Assembly (NCBI GenBank): GCA_017632155.1 | Contig: JAGBRZ010000200.1 | Location: 1 to 64,000, forward strand | DNA length: 64,000 nt | DNA from: Clostridia bacterium | GTDB taxonomy: Bacteria; Bacillota_A; Clostridia; Oscillospirales; CAG-272 | Reading direction: 5' to 3' | Shown here: one piece after another, positions 35,238 through 44,132 of the stretch | How positions within the stretch are numbered: the first letter of the stretch is position 1 | Layout: the number at the start of each line of letters is the position of its first letter | Program-made: the position numbers and the translations under genes | Notes under the pieces: model-generated | What the model was told of the DNA's origin: nothing | Database searches by the model: none | The model's input: only the letters and a program-made list of their open reading frames with translations

Positions 35238-36563
35238 TTACTTGTCGTTAGAAATCAAATCGGTAAGAGTTTCGCGCGCGACTGCAACATATTCTTTCTT
35301 TTCTGATAAAACTACAACAGGAGGTCTGCATAATCTGTTGTAATTTGACGCCATAGAATAGTTATATGCGCCGGTTGTAGCCACTGCAAGATAATCGCCT
35401 CGAACCGGATGCGGAATATCAACGTTTTCCTGTATCAAGTCACCGCTTTCGCAACATCTGCCCGCGACAGTGCAATTAAATGTCGGAGCTTCATTCATTT
35501 TATTTGCAAGAGCGACCGTATATGGCGATGAATACAAGGTATATCTCGGGTTATCTGCCATACCTCCGTCTATGGAAACGTAATTGCGGAAACCTTCAAT
35601 GATTTTTGTTGCGCCGACTTTATACAGGGTCATTCCCGATGCAGCAACAATGCTTCTTCCCGGCTCCATAAAGATATGCGGTTGCTTGATTCCGAGTGCT
35701 CTGCATTCCTGCTTGATGATCTCTCCGATCTTGAGAATATTAGCCCTATAATCAATCTCGGGATCATTTGAAGTGTATCTTACACCCATACCGCCACCGA
35801 GGTTAAGATATTTTGCCGAATAGCCAAATTTATCATTAATATCAGCTATAAAACCAAGCATAATCTTTGCAGCATCAGCAAAAGGTTCGAAATCGAATAT
35901 TTGCGAACCGATGTGACAATGGAAGCCCTGCAGATTTATATGTTCGAGGTTCAGGGCATAACGTGTCAGTTCTTCTGCTTGATTTGTTTCAATCGGTGCT
36001 CCGAATTTACTGTCAATTCTGCCGGTATTGATCTTGGCGTGAGTATGAGGGTCAATACCTGGGGTTATTCTCAACATAATGCGCTGTTTAATACCGTGAT
36101 TTTTAGCGCATTCGTTGATTGCCTCAAGTTCTTCTCGATTATCGCAAACAAAGCAGCCAACCTTTTGTCCTATTGCGAATTCAATGTCATCGTCTGTTTT
36201 GTTATTGCCGTGGAATATTATATTTTCTGGCGGAAAATCTGCGCGTAAAGCTGTAAACAGTTCGCCAACAGACGCAACATCAGTTCCCACTCCCTCGGAT
36301 TCCACAATGTTATATATCTTCTTGAAACAGAGTGCTTTACTTGCAAACAAAGGCTTGGAATACTCGTCGAAAGCCTCTTTCATAGCATTTACATATATTC
36401 TGCACATAGCTCTTATATGATCTTCATCGATCAGATAAAGAGGAGTTCCGTATCGCTTTGCAAGCTCGACAGTATCTCGACCCGCAAACATCAAATGTCC
36501 AGTGGCGTGGTTGACAGAAATATTATCGCAGAGCGTTGTTATATCGTTATTCTTTGTAATCAT
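35238..36563 (-). CDS. lysA: Diaminopimelate decarboxylase
   Basis: PLP enzyme making L-lysine from meso-diaminopimelate, 441 residues. The PLP lysine is in PLFASKALCF (about residues 46-55). GFHCHIGSQI (about 214-223), NLGGGMGVRY, EPGRSIVAASG (about 304-314), SIDGGMADNPR and GRCCESGDLI (about 357-366) are all present. It follows the DUF4965 gene by 14 bases on the same strand and ends the polA-DUF4965-lysA unit. Confidence 0.95.
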   Translation of the reverse strand: MITKNNDITTLCDNISVNHATGHLMFAGRDTVELAKRYGTPLYLIDEDHIRAMCRIYVNAMKEAFDEYSKPLFASKALCFKKIYNIVESEGVGTDVASVGELFTALRADFPPENIIFHGNNKTDDDIEFAIGQKVGCFVCDNREELEAINECAKNHGIKQRIMLRITPGIDPHTHAKINTGRIDSKFGAPIETNQAEELTRYALNLEHINLQGFHCHIGSQIFDFEPFADAAKIMLGFIADINDKFGYSAKYLNLGGGMGVRYTSNDPEIDYRANILKIGEIIKQECRALGIKQPHIFMEPGRSIVAASGMTLYKVGATKIIEGFRNYVSIDGGMADNPRYTLYSSPYTVALANKMNEAPTFNCTVAGRCCESGDLIQENVDIPHPVRGDYLAVATTGAYNYSMASNYNRLCRPPVVVLSEKKEYVAVARETLTDLISNDK

Positions 36564-36577
36564 GCTTAATCCTTAAT

Positions 36578-38500
36578 TTATAATTTCATTATGCCTTTGT
36601 ATTCAAGCAGTTTTATAAAGTGACCGCCAACAACAGTTCTGTTTCTAAAGCTCTTTTCAACTTGCTCAGAACTGCTATTGTAAGTTTTATGCTGACCTGT
36701 TATCGTATAATACCAGTCGGTGGCAGGGACTCTCGACTGCATAAAATTATACGCATCCCAAAGAGGTGCAACCATATCTTCAAACGTATCTCTATTGCCT
36801 GCAAGTGTTGCAGTCCAGATGAGCCAGTCACTCTTTGTATAAGGCTGACGGTTATCGAGCGGGAGACCGTAGGGATGAACGTGAGCGCGATAGCTTGCCA
36901 CCTCAGACTCAATTACACTCTTTGGCATGATATCTGTGCCGAGAAGCTTGTCCCAAACGATGTTATACTTCATACTGAATGTGCCGGGACGGTCAAACGC
37001 GAGGCGATAGCTGCCATCACCATTCGAAGCTCTCTTTTCCCAATCCAAGGCCATGTCGCGCGCCATAGAAATGTACTTGCGTTTAGCGCGTTTATCACCG
37101 AGCATACCCTTGATTATGCCGTAGCCCGCAATACCCATAATTGCCTTGAGTGAAAGGTTGCAGTTATGAGCAAGATGGCCTGCGAAGTCATCCGTGCAAA
37201 GCTGATTAGCGGGATCTCTGCCGTTGTCAATGAGATACTTGACCCACTGATCGAGAGTTTCTATATGTTCTGCCGCAAATGAAACATCCTTTGTAGCAAC
37301 CGCAACAGCCATTTCCATCACAAGCATATTACCGCACTCTTCAACAGGCATCTGCTTTTCAAGTCTGTTGCCGCCGTAAACTTGTCCGTTCACATGCGGA
37401 TATCTTCCCGCGTCGTGAGGAGCAAAATCATACTGCCACTCTTCAGAAGCCGCATATTTGTATATCGGTCGCATCATACCCTTAACGAGTTCGGGATTAT
37501 AAATGAGAAACAGCGGAATGGATGGGTAGCTTACGTCAACGGTAGCAGCGCAACCGTTCGAAAAGCACTCCTTCGATATAAAGAGTACATCGCCATTCTC
37601 GTCAAGAGCAAGCTTATGAGCCGCTATCGCCTGTCTGAAGGACAATTCGCAGATCTCTGCGTATTTCTCGCCGCCTGCTCTAACAGCATCACAGAATAGA
37701 TTTTCACCGATCTGGTCACACTTGCGAATTACGTGTCTGTAATCGCCGTGAGCCTTAAGAATTTCATCCGTGATCTTTTCTCCGTTTCTGTTCCAATAAG
37801 TCTTTAAATTCTTGCCGAAATACTGAATACTTTCAATGTCATCGTATGCAAATGTGAAAACATTTGAAGATTTTACTTCAGCAGAAATACCAACAAAATT
37901 CATTCCTTCGGAATCAACTCGAGCATAAGTTTCGCCAAGACCTGTCAAGTAGAAATATCCCCATTCAATTCGAAGATCATCACCGTTGCGCTGGAGAACC
38001 TTCTGATCCTTGCTACCCATTTTGATAGAATAATACTTTCCGAGTTCTAGCTTTTCGATCTCAACTTCCGAATCGCCCTTAAGATTCATACAGATCTCCT
38101 CAGACATTTCGACTTTCACGCTGACGGTATGACGACGCGAATCGAAGGATTCCTTTGTAACCTCAAGATAGCTGATCGGTCTGGAAAGCATATAAAGATC
38201 ATCGGGAATAATCGGAGAAGTAAATTTCAATGTTATCTTTGCGCCGTTAATCAAGTATGTGTAGATTGTTGAAAAAGCATTGCAATCAACGGCGATCATA
38301 TTTGCGGCGGGGATTGTATCTGCATCGCATTTGCCGATGAGACGGTAATCGTTACCGTCAACATTGGCAACAACCGAAAGAGTGATCGGCTTACCCGTCC
38401 AATGGGTTGTATCGGTATCTGTCGGGCGATCTGCGGGCGACCAAATGCTGAAATAGGGGTCAATAGTGATCAGGGGGTAAGAGGGTGCACGAAGTCTCAT
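36578..38500 (-). CDS. DUF4965/DUF1793 glutaminase-like protein
   Basis: Large protein of 640 residues resembling the fungal GtaA-type glutaminase family. The N-terminus RAPSYPLITIDPYFSIWSPA and HWTGKPITL match the DUF4964/DUF5127 part; SYPSIPLFLIYNP with APHDAGRYPHVNGQ (about 360-380) matches the DUF4965 part; the C-terminal (alpha/alpha)-type region has EECGNMLVMEMAVA and ends near GHFIKLLEYKG. No signal peptide is visible, so it seems cytoplasmic, unlike secreted fungal members. Of two in-frame ATGs (38506 and 38500), the second has better spacing from AAAGGAG. Glutaminase activity is not proven for bacterial members. Confidence 0.78.
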   Translation of the reverse strand: MRLRAPSYPLITIDPYFSIWSPADRPTDTDTTHWTGKPITLSVVANVDGNDYRLIGKCDADTIPAANMIAVDCNAFSTIYTYLINGAKITLKFTSPIIPDDLYMLSRPISYLEVTKESFDSRRHTVSVKVEMSEEICMNLKGDSEVEIEKLELGKYYSIKMGSKDQKVLQRNGDDLRIEWGYFYLTGLGETYARVDSEGMNFVGISAEVKSSNVFTFAYDDIESIQYFGKNLKTYWNRNGEKITDEILKAHGDYRHVIRKCDQIGENLFCDAVRAGGEKYAEICELSFRQAIAAHKLALDENGDVLFISKECFSNGCAATVDVSYPSIPLFLIYNPELVKGMMRPIYKYAASEEWQYDFAPHDAGRYPHVNGQVYGGNRLEKQMPVEECGNMLVMEMAVAVATKDVSFAAEHIETLDQWVKYLIDNGRDPANQLCTDDFAGHLAHNCNLSLKAIMGIAGYGIIKGMLGDKRAKRKYISMARDMALDWEKRASNGDGSYRLAFDRPGTFSMKYNIVWDKLLGTDIMPKSVIESEVASYRAHVHPYGLPLDNRQPYTKSDWLIWTATLAGNRDTFEDMVAPLWDAYNFMQSRVPATDWYYTITGQHKTYNSSSEQVEKSFRNRTVVGGHFIKLLEYKGIMKL

Positions 38501-38518
38501 AATCATATTCTCCTTTGT

Positions 38519-41035
38519 TTAGGTTTCATACCATCTCTCACCTATCGAAAGATCGACGGTCAGCGGTATGGGCAATTGAACTGCATTTTCCATTTCTTCT
38601 TTTAAAATCAGCGCCGCTTCTTCTGCTTGATCGGCACGAGCTTCGATAATAAGCTCGTCGTGTACTTGCAGAATAAGCTTTGCATCAATATCGGACTCGT
38701 TGAGGCGTTTGCTTACGTTAAGCATTGCAATTTTGATAATATCAGCTGCGCTTCCCTGAATCGGACTATTCATAGCAACGCGCTCGCCGAATTTTCTCAT
38801 AACGCCATTTTTAGATTGTATTTCGGGAATATACCTTGTTCTTCCGTAGAGAGTATCGACCGAACCATTCTCAGTTGCATATTTGACTATATCACGCAAA
38901 TATGCAGAAACACCGGGATATGATGCAAGATAGCTTTCAATATATTCCTTAGCCTGCTTCACTGTAATATCGAGGTCTTGCGAAAGCGAATACTCACCAA
39001 TGCCGTATACAATGCCAAAGTTGACAGCTTTAGCGCGTTTTCTCAATATTGGTGTAACCATATCAATCGGCACACCGAATACAGCTGAGGCAGTAGACGT
39101 GTGGATATCTATACCGGATTCAAATGCTGAAAGCATTGCTTCGTCATTTGCAATGCACGCCAAAAGTCTGAGTTCAATCTGAGAATAGTCGGCAGAGATC
39201 AACTTATACCCCTTGCGCGGCAAGAAATATTTTCGCAATTCTCTTCCCGCATCTGTTCGAACGGGAATGTTCTGCAAGTTTGGTTCGGCAGACGAAAGTC
39301 TTCCCGTTGCAGTACCTGTTTGTTTGAAATTAGTATGAATTCTACCTTCTTCAGTTGCAAGCTTAAGCAAGCCAACAACATAGGTGCCAATTAGCTTGGT
39401 AAGCTGACGGTAATCAAGAATGTCGGATACTATCGGATGCTTTGATGAGAGTTTTTCAAGAATTTCCGCATTAGTAGAATATCCGGTTTTTGTTTTCTTA
39501 CCGCTCGGGAGGTTCAACTTTTCAAATAGGATGTTACCAAGCTGTTTTGGGGAGTTTATATTGAATTCTTCTCCCGCAAGGAAGTAAATCCTTTCAGCAA
39601 GCGCATCGGCTTCTTCCTTAAGCTTTTCACCGTAATCTGCAAGACCTTGCATATCAATGCAAAAGCCTGCTTCCTCCATATCGGCAAGGACTCCTGCAAG
39701 AGGCAATTCAATTTCACGATAAAGCTTTTCGGAAACGCTTTCTTGGAATTTTGCCAATACAATGTCAGCGATATCCTTTACCACAACAGCTTTTGAAACA
39801 GAATTTGAAATATCTGTTCCGAGATACTTCATTGAAAGTCGGTCAATATCGTGGCCGCCTTGCGAGTCAAGAACATAGGCAGCAAGCATAATATCATCCG
39901 CGATATTCCTAAATCGCACGCCTAACTGATCAGCGGCCTCGTAGATAGATTTTACATCGTATGCCATGATTTGCGACGCATTGTTTGCCATCGTATTGGC
40001 AATATCAATGTCAAACTCAGCTTCTGCAGCTTGTTTGCCATCATAAGCATATAAAGTTGCACCATCAAAGAAAACCGCACTATATTTATGAGAAAGAATC
40101 TCCAAAAGCTTTTGCTTATCATTTACAGAAACAACATTTTCGGATGAAACCACCGCTTCCGTTCGAACTGCTTCAAGATCAAATTTTTTAATAAACGCAC
40201 CGAATTCAAGTTCCTCAAATAGTTTACGAGCCGTTTCCTTTTCAATTCCGCGATAAACAAGAGTGGTGACTTCAGGCAATTCAGGAACGTTTATCTCGAT
40301 TCGCGCAAGTGTTTGCGACAAGAAAGCTGACTCGCGACCCGCCTCAAGCTTCTTTACCACGGAGGGTTTGAGGTCGGATGACAGATATGATTCATATACA
40401 TTTTCAAGCGTACCGAATTGGGCAATCAAGGATAAAGCACCTTTTTCACCAATTCCACTGATACCGGGGATATTATCGGAGCTATCACCCATTATAGCCT
40501 TTACGTCTACAAACTGCTCCGGATCAACACCATATTTTTCTCTGAATGCGTCTCTGTCAAAATATACGTAATCAACATTTGTGGCAAGCAGAATTGCGGT
40601 CTTATCATTGATTAGCTGCAGAGAGTCTTTATCACCGGTCATTATAAGGCTGAGAACATCTTCTCCCGAATCGTTCGCGTGATTAGCAAGTGAGCCGAGA
40701 ATATCATCTGCCTCATAGCCTTCTTTTTCGATAATTGTGAAACCGAGAGCTTCAGCAACGCGCTTTGCGTAAGGCATTTGAAGAGCAAGCTCCTCCGGCA
40801 TACCTTTTCGAGTTGCTTTATATCCGCCATACATTTTATGCCTGAATGTCGGAGCACGTAAGTCAAATGCTATCGCTGCATAATCTGGGGAATATTTTTC
40901 TAATTGTTTGGTCAGCATAGTTACCAATCCATAGACTGCATTTGTAGGCAATCCTGCAGAATTGGTAAGAGTTCTGATTCCGTAAAAAGCTCTGTTGAGA
41001 ATGCTGTTTCCATCAACAACAAGAAGAGTTTTCAT
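38519..41035 (-). CDS. polA: DNA polymerase I
   Basis: Gap-filling polymerase, 838 residues. The 5'-nuclease domain fills about residues 1-290 (VVDGNSILNRAFYGI; MGDSSDNIPGISGIGEKGA near 170-190). The middle region (about 300-455) has the exonuclease fold but not its catalytic DxE motif, as in Bacillus. The polymerase domain has motif A SADYSQIELRLLA (about 612), motif B KRAKAVNFGIVYGIGEYSLS (about 655-680) and motif C LQVHDELIIEA (about 788-798). A GAGGTTG site precedes the ATG. It heads a unit with the DUF4965 and lysA genes. Confidence 0.96.
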   Translation of the reverse strand: MKTLLVVDGNSILNRAFYGIRTLTNSAGLPTNAVYGLVTMLTKQLEKYSPDYAAIAFDLRAPTFRHKMYGGYKATRKGMPEELALQMPYAKRVAEALGFTIIEKEGYEADDILGSLANHANDSGEDVLSLIMTGDKDSLQLINDKTAILLATNVDYVYFDRDAFREKYGVDPEQFVDVKAIMGDSSDNIPGISGIGEKGALSLIAQFGTLENVYESYLSSDLKPSVVKKLEAGRESAFLSQTLARIEINVPELPEVTTLVYRGIEKETARKLFEELEFGAFIKKFDLEAVRTEAVVSSENVVSVNDKQKLLEILSHKYSAVFFDGATLYAYDGKQAAEAEFDIDIANTMANNASQIMAYDVKSIYEAADQLGVRFRNIADDIMLAAYVLDSQGGHDIDRLSMKYLGTDISNSVSKAVVVKDIADIVLAKFQESVSEKLYREIELPLAGVLADMEEAGFCIDMQGLADYGEKLKEEADALAERIYFLAGEEFNINSPKQLGNILFEKLNLPSGKKTKTGYSTNAEILEKLSSKHPIVSDILDYRQLTKLIGTYVVGLLKLATEEGRIHTNFKQTGTATGRLSSAEPNLQNIPVRTDAGRELRKYFLPRKGYKLISADYSQIELRLLACIANDEAMLSAFESGIDIHTSTASAVFGVPIDMVTPILRKRAKAVNFGIVYGIGEYSLSQDLDITVKQAKEYIESYLASYPGVSAYLRDIVKYATENGSVDTLYGRTRYIPEIQSKNGVMRKFGERVAMNSPIQGSAADIIKIAMLNVSKRLNESDIDAKLILQVHDELIIEARADQAEEAALILKEEMENAVQLPIPLTVDLSIGERWYET

Positions 41036-41065
41036 ATTTCAACCTCAAGTCAGTATATTACTAAT

Positions 41066-41094
41066 AGTATATCACAAAAAGCCTTATCAAGCAA
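41066..41094 (-). promoter_or_regulatory. Sigma-A promoter for polA
   Basis: On the - strand, TTGCTT (41094-41089), 17-bp spacer, TATACT (41071-41066), 31 bases before the polA start. Confidence 0.55.
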
Positions 41095-41124
41095 GAGTTT
41101 TAGTAAAATTTGATATATCTACAG

Positions 41125-42267
41125 TTAATTGTATATTAAAAAATCTTTGATAGTTTGCTTGTAACTCTCAATTCCTTCACGTTCGCCTTCAAGAATAACA
41201 AATGGATCTATGTTATTAGACGAAGTAAGTGTATCTCGTCCATATCGCAAGCACATTCCATTTTCGCGCCATTCAAATTCCTTATACTTCTTTAAAGCGG
41301 ATATCAAACATATACCCGCTGAGTGAGGGTCATAAGCAATGCGATCGGATATATTTAGTTGGATCCCCTCGCACACGTCATCTTTACATTTTCCAAACAT
41401 TGGAGTAAAGAATGCACGACTAAAGAAAACGCCTTCCAAACCGTAAGAGTTCATTTCATCACACAAATCGGCAGAATTGATAAAAGGCGCACCGACAAGA
41501 TCAAACGGTCGGGTAGTACCTCTTCCCTCGGAAATATTTGTAGCTTCAATCAGACAAGTTCCAATATAATTAATGGCAGTATTAACACTTGGAATATTCG
41601 GAGAAGGATTTATCCAAGGGAGCCCGGTTTCGTCTGCATAGACATCACGCCTCCAACCTTGGCATTCAATAATATCCAACTCACAACCGATATTTTTGAC
41701 ACTGTTGATATATTTTGCAAATTCTCCGCAAGTCAAGGAGTATCGTGTGGGCATTGCATATCTGCCGACAAATGAGGAATATTTAGATTCATCAAGAATA
41801 GCACCTGATATTGATGAAAGCGAGCCGGAAATCGGATCCGGTCTATCCAAGATAATGATAGGAATGTTTCTTAACGAACATTCTTGCATTAAGTAGGTAA
41901 GACAGTAAATGTAAGTATAAAATCGTGCTCCAACATCTTGTATATCATATATTACAACATCGCACAAAGACAGAGCTTCGCCAATTTGAGGATTCCCTTT
42001 TGCAGGAAGATCATAAACACGGACACCGGTTTCTTTATCAATATGTCCGCCACCCCAGCCTCCGTCTTGCATTACAGAATGAATGCCGTGTTCCGGGGCA
42101 AACAAAACCGAAAGCAATCCCTTTTGATGTAATTTATAATAGGTTGGAATTCCTTGTGAGTCAACACCGGAAGCTGCCGTCAGCAATCCACATTTCTTGC
42201 CTTTTGCCATTTTTTCGATTATATCAAATCTGTCAGCACCGCATTTTACTTTAGCTATATTATACAT
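41125..42267 (-). CDS. DUF1343 protein, NamZ-like exo-beta-N-acetylmuramidase
   Basis: The 380-residue sequence matches the DUF1343 (GH171, NamZ/YbbC) family: GKKCGLLTAASGVDSQGIPT (about 24-43), LFAPEHGIHSVMQ (about 54-66), VYDIQDVGARFYTYIY-like text (here VIYDIQDVGARFYTYIYCL, about 107-125), ILDRPDPISGS (about 140-150) and NPSPNIPSVNTAINY with EGRGTTRPFDLVGAP (about 220-260). Characterised members release MurNAc from peptidoglycan fragments. No signal peptide is visible, so it may act on imported muropeptides in the cytoplasm. It has its own promoter. Confidence 0.85.
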   Translation of the reverse strand: MYNIAKVKCGADRFDIIEKMAKGKKCGLLTAASGVDSQGIPTYYKLHQKGLLSVLFAPEHGIHSVMQDGGWGGGHIDKETGVRVYDLPAKGNPQIGEALSLCDVVIYDIQDVGARFYTYIYCLTYLMQECSLRNIPIIILDRPDPISGSLSSISGAILDESKYSSFVGRYAMPTRYSLTCGEFAKYINSVKNIGCELDIIECQGWRRDVYADETGLPWINPSPNIPSVNTAINYIGTCLIEATNISEGRGTTRPFDLVGAPFINSADLCDEMNSYGLEGVFFSRAFFTPMFGKCKDDVCEGIQLNISDRIAYDPHSAGICLISALKKYKEFEWRENGMCLRYGRDTLTSSNNIDPFVILEGEREGIESYKQTIKDFLIYN

Positions 42268-42297
42268 CTAACTGCTCTCTTTCTATATGATAATAAT

Positions 42298-42326
42298 ATA
42301 ATAGCATTAAATCGCTGTAAAATCAA
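42298..42326 (-). promoter_or_regulatory. Sigma-A promoter for the NamZ-like gene
   Basis: On the - strand, TTGATT (42326-42321), 17-bp spacer, TATTAT (42303-42298). Confidence 0.6.
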
Positions 42327-42381
42327 GAACTTGGACGTCAAATTATGAAAAAATGTATAACAATTTTGAATTTTTTTAAAT

Positions 42382-42401
42382 ACCCATTGAAATCTATGGG
42401 T
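42382..42401. repeat. Operator-like inverted repeat over the prfB -35 region
   Basis: ACCCAT (42382-42387) and ATGGGT (42396-42401) form a perfect inverted repeat with an 8-base centre containing most of the -35 hexamer. Confidence 0.5.
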
Positions 42402-42416
42402 CAAATATGCTATAAT
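42387..42416 (+). promoter_or_regulatory. Sigma-A promoter for prfB
   Basis: TTGAAA (42387-42392), 18-bp spacer, perfect TATAAT (42411-42416), upstream of the GGGAGG site at 42453-42458. Confidence 0.68.
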
Positions 42417-42464
42417 ATAATGAAAAATAATTTCTAAATGTCCTAATCGGACGGGAGGTCTTTT

Positions 42465-43583
42465 TTGATAGTTGCACTTGAAGAAGCAAAATATAAATTG
42501 ACGGGTATGCGTCCCGTTGTAGCAGAGCTTGGAAACGCATTAAGAATTGACGAACAAAAAGTCAAGATCGAAGAACTTGAGGCGCTCACGCTTGATCCCG
42601 ATTTTTGGTCTAACACAGATAACTCCTCTAAAGTATTGCAGGCAATCAAACAGGCAAAAGATACGGTTTCGGGATATGAGGCACTTTGTGCACGTCTTGA
42701 AGATGCTATCGCTCTTGCTGAACTCGCAATCGAAGAAAACGACGAGAGCTGTGTTGCGGAAGTCGAAGAAGAACTTGCAGCAATTGTTGCACAAGAAGAA
42801 AAAGAAAGAATCTCTATTCTTCTCTCGGGTGAATATGACAGAAACAATGCGATCATATCCTTCCATCCCGGTGCAGGTGGAACAGAGGCACAGGACTGGG
42901 CTTTGATGCTTTACCGCATGATAACCCGATGGGCGGAACGCAACGGATTTAAAGTCAAGCTTACAGATTGGCTTGACGGTGAAGAAGCAGGCATCAAGAG
43001 CGCCACGATTATGGTCGAAGGTGTCAATGCTTACGGTTACCTCAAGAGTGAAAACGGAGTTCACAGACTTGTCAGAGTTTCTCCTTATGATTCTCAGGGA
43101 CGCCGCCATACATCTTTTGCTTCCATTGAGGTTATGCCCGAATTCGATAAGCTCGACGAGATTGTTATCCGTGACGAAGATTATGACTTTATCGCTTTCC
43201 ATTCGAGCGGCGCCGGCGGACAGAACGTTAACAAAGTTTCCTCCGCTGTACGACTTATCCACAAGGCTACCGGTATCGTTGTAACGTGTCAGACAGAGCG
43301 TTCTCAGCTGCAGAACAAGGAAACTGCTATGAAGATGCTCAAGTCGAAACTTATGGAGATCAAGATTCGCGAGAGACTTGACACCATCGAAGAAATTCAG
43401 GGTAACAAGACCAACATAGAGTGGGGATCTCAGATCAGATCTTATGTATTTATGCCCTATACGCTTGCAAAAGATACAAGAACCGGATTCGAAACCGGTA
43501 ACATTGCCGCAGTAATGAACGGAGAAATAGACGGTTTTATCAACGCATATCTTAAGCACATCTCAAAGCAAAACGATAAATAA
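42465..43583 (+). CDS. prfB: Peptide chain release factor 2
   Basis: Release factor for UGA and UAA codons, 372 residues. The catalytic GGQ is in HSSGAGGQNVNKVSSAVR (about residues 246-263). The stop-codon reading motif, SPF in model RF2 proteins, appears as SPY in RVSPYDSQGRRHTSFAS (about 206-222). The start is TTG at 42465, six bases after GGGAGG. The gene is one continuous frame: the +1 frameshift site after about 25 codons (CTTTGA) that many bacteria use for autoregulation is absent. A small membrane-protein gene follows after 18 bases. Confidence 0.96.
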   Translation: MIVALEEAKYKLTGMRPVVAELGNALRIDEQKVKIEELEALTLDPDFWSNTDNSSKVLQAIKQAKDTVSGYEALCARLEDAIALAELAIEENDESCVAEVEEELAAIVAQEEKERISILLSGEYDRNNAIISFHPGAGGTEAQDWALMLYRMITRWAERNGFKVKLTDWLDGEEAGIKSATIMVEGVNAYGYLKSENGVHRLVRVSPYDSQGRRHTSFASIEVMPEFDKLDEIVIRDEDYDFIAFHSSGAGGQNVNKVSSAVRLIHKATGIVVTCQTERSQLQNKETAMKMLKSKLMEIKIRERLDTIEEIQGNKTNIEWGSQIRSYVFMPYTLAKDTRTGFETGNIAAVMNGEIDGFINAYLKHISKQNDK

Positions 43584-43601
43584 TCGCAAGGAGACAACGG
43601 T

Positions 43602-44039
43602 ATGTCAAAGAACTTTTCCAAAGCCGGAATGAAGTTTCGCAGGATTCTATACAAACTTGGCAAATATTTTATGTTTGTTATTACAGTTATATCTTGCTAT
43701 AACATTACCACTCACCTATTTGAGCTTCGCGCAGAGCGTATAAAGAAGGAAAAGAATAAGCGAACTTTGATCGCAGTCTTCTCTACTATTTCGTGGATCA
43801 TTGGAATACTTGCAGTGCTTGCAGCTACAATGAGATATATTAAGCATCTCAAGAAGGGATATCTTCTCGATCTGTTTAATACAGAGGACTATGACGTCAT
43901 TGAACCCGATGAAGAAAATCCCGCAGAATCGTTCATAAAATCAGAGCTTTACTACAGCGAAGAATCGGAAGAACACGAAAAACTCAACTGCAATCATATA
44001 CCTCTTGACGAAGAAGCTTGCGAGGACGACTACAAATAA
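43602..44039 (+). CDS. Small membrane protein with acidic tail, unknown function
   Basis: Not recognised. The 145 residues comprise a basic N-terminus (1-20), two hydrophobic segments (about 21-43 and 60-82) separated by a Lys/Arg/Glu-rich loop, and a C-terminal tail of about 50 residues that is very acidic (EPDEENPAES, EESEEHEK, DEEACEDDYK). A GGAG site lies upstream of the ATG. It is probably co-transcribed with prfB and ends at a terminator. No catalytic motif is visible. Confidence 0.7.
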   Translation: MSKNFSKAGMKFRRILYKLGKYFMFVITVISCYNITTHLFELRAERIKKEKNKRTLIAVFSTISWIIGILAVLAATMRYIKHLKKGYLLDLFNTEDYDVIEPDEENPAESFIKSELYYSEESEEHEKLNCNHIPLDEEACEDDYK

Positions 44040-44041
44040 TT

Positions 44042-44085
44042 AATACACCGTCTGCGGTCAATACCGATTAGACGGTGTATTTTTC
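44042..44085 (+). terminator. Terminator after the prfB unit
   Basis: A 12-bp stem (44042-44053 with 44070-44081) with a smaller inner CGGT/ACCG pairing in the loop, followed by TTTT. Confidence 0.85.
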
Positions 44086-44132
44086 TCCCGATCGGCATAT
44101 ACTATTGAAAAATGCAAATCGCGGAGGAATAT

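Noticed and set aside
42465..42560. Programmed +1 frameshift in prfB
   Set aside because: The frame is continuous through the region aligned with the usual slip site, and CTTTGA is absent.
42540..43559. 339-codon open frame on the - strand
   Set aside because: It is antisense to prfB, which carries GGQ and the other RF2 motifs.
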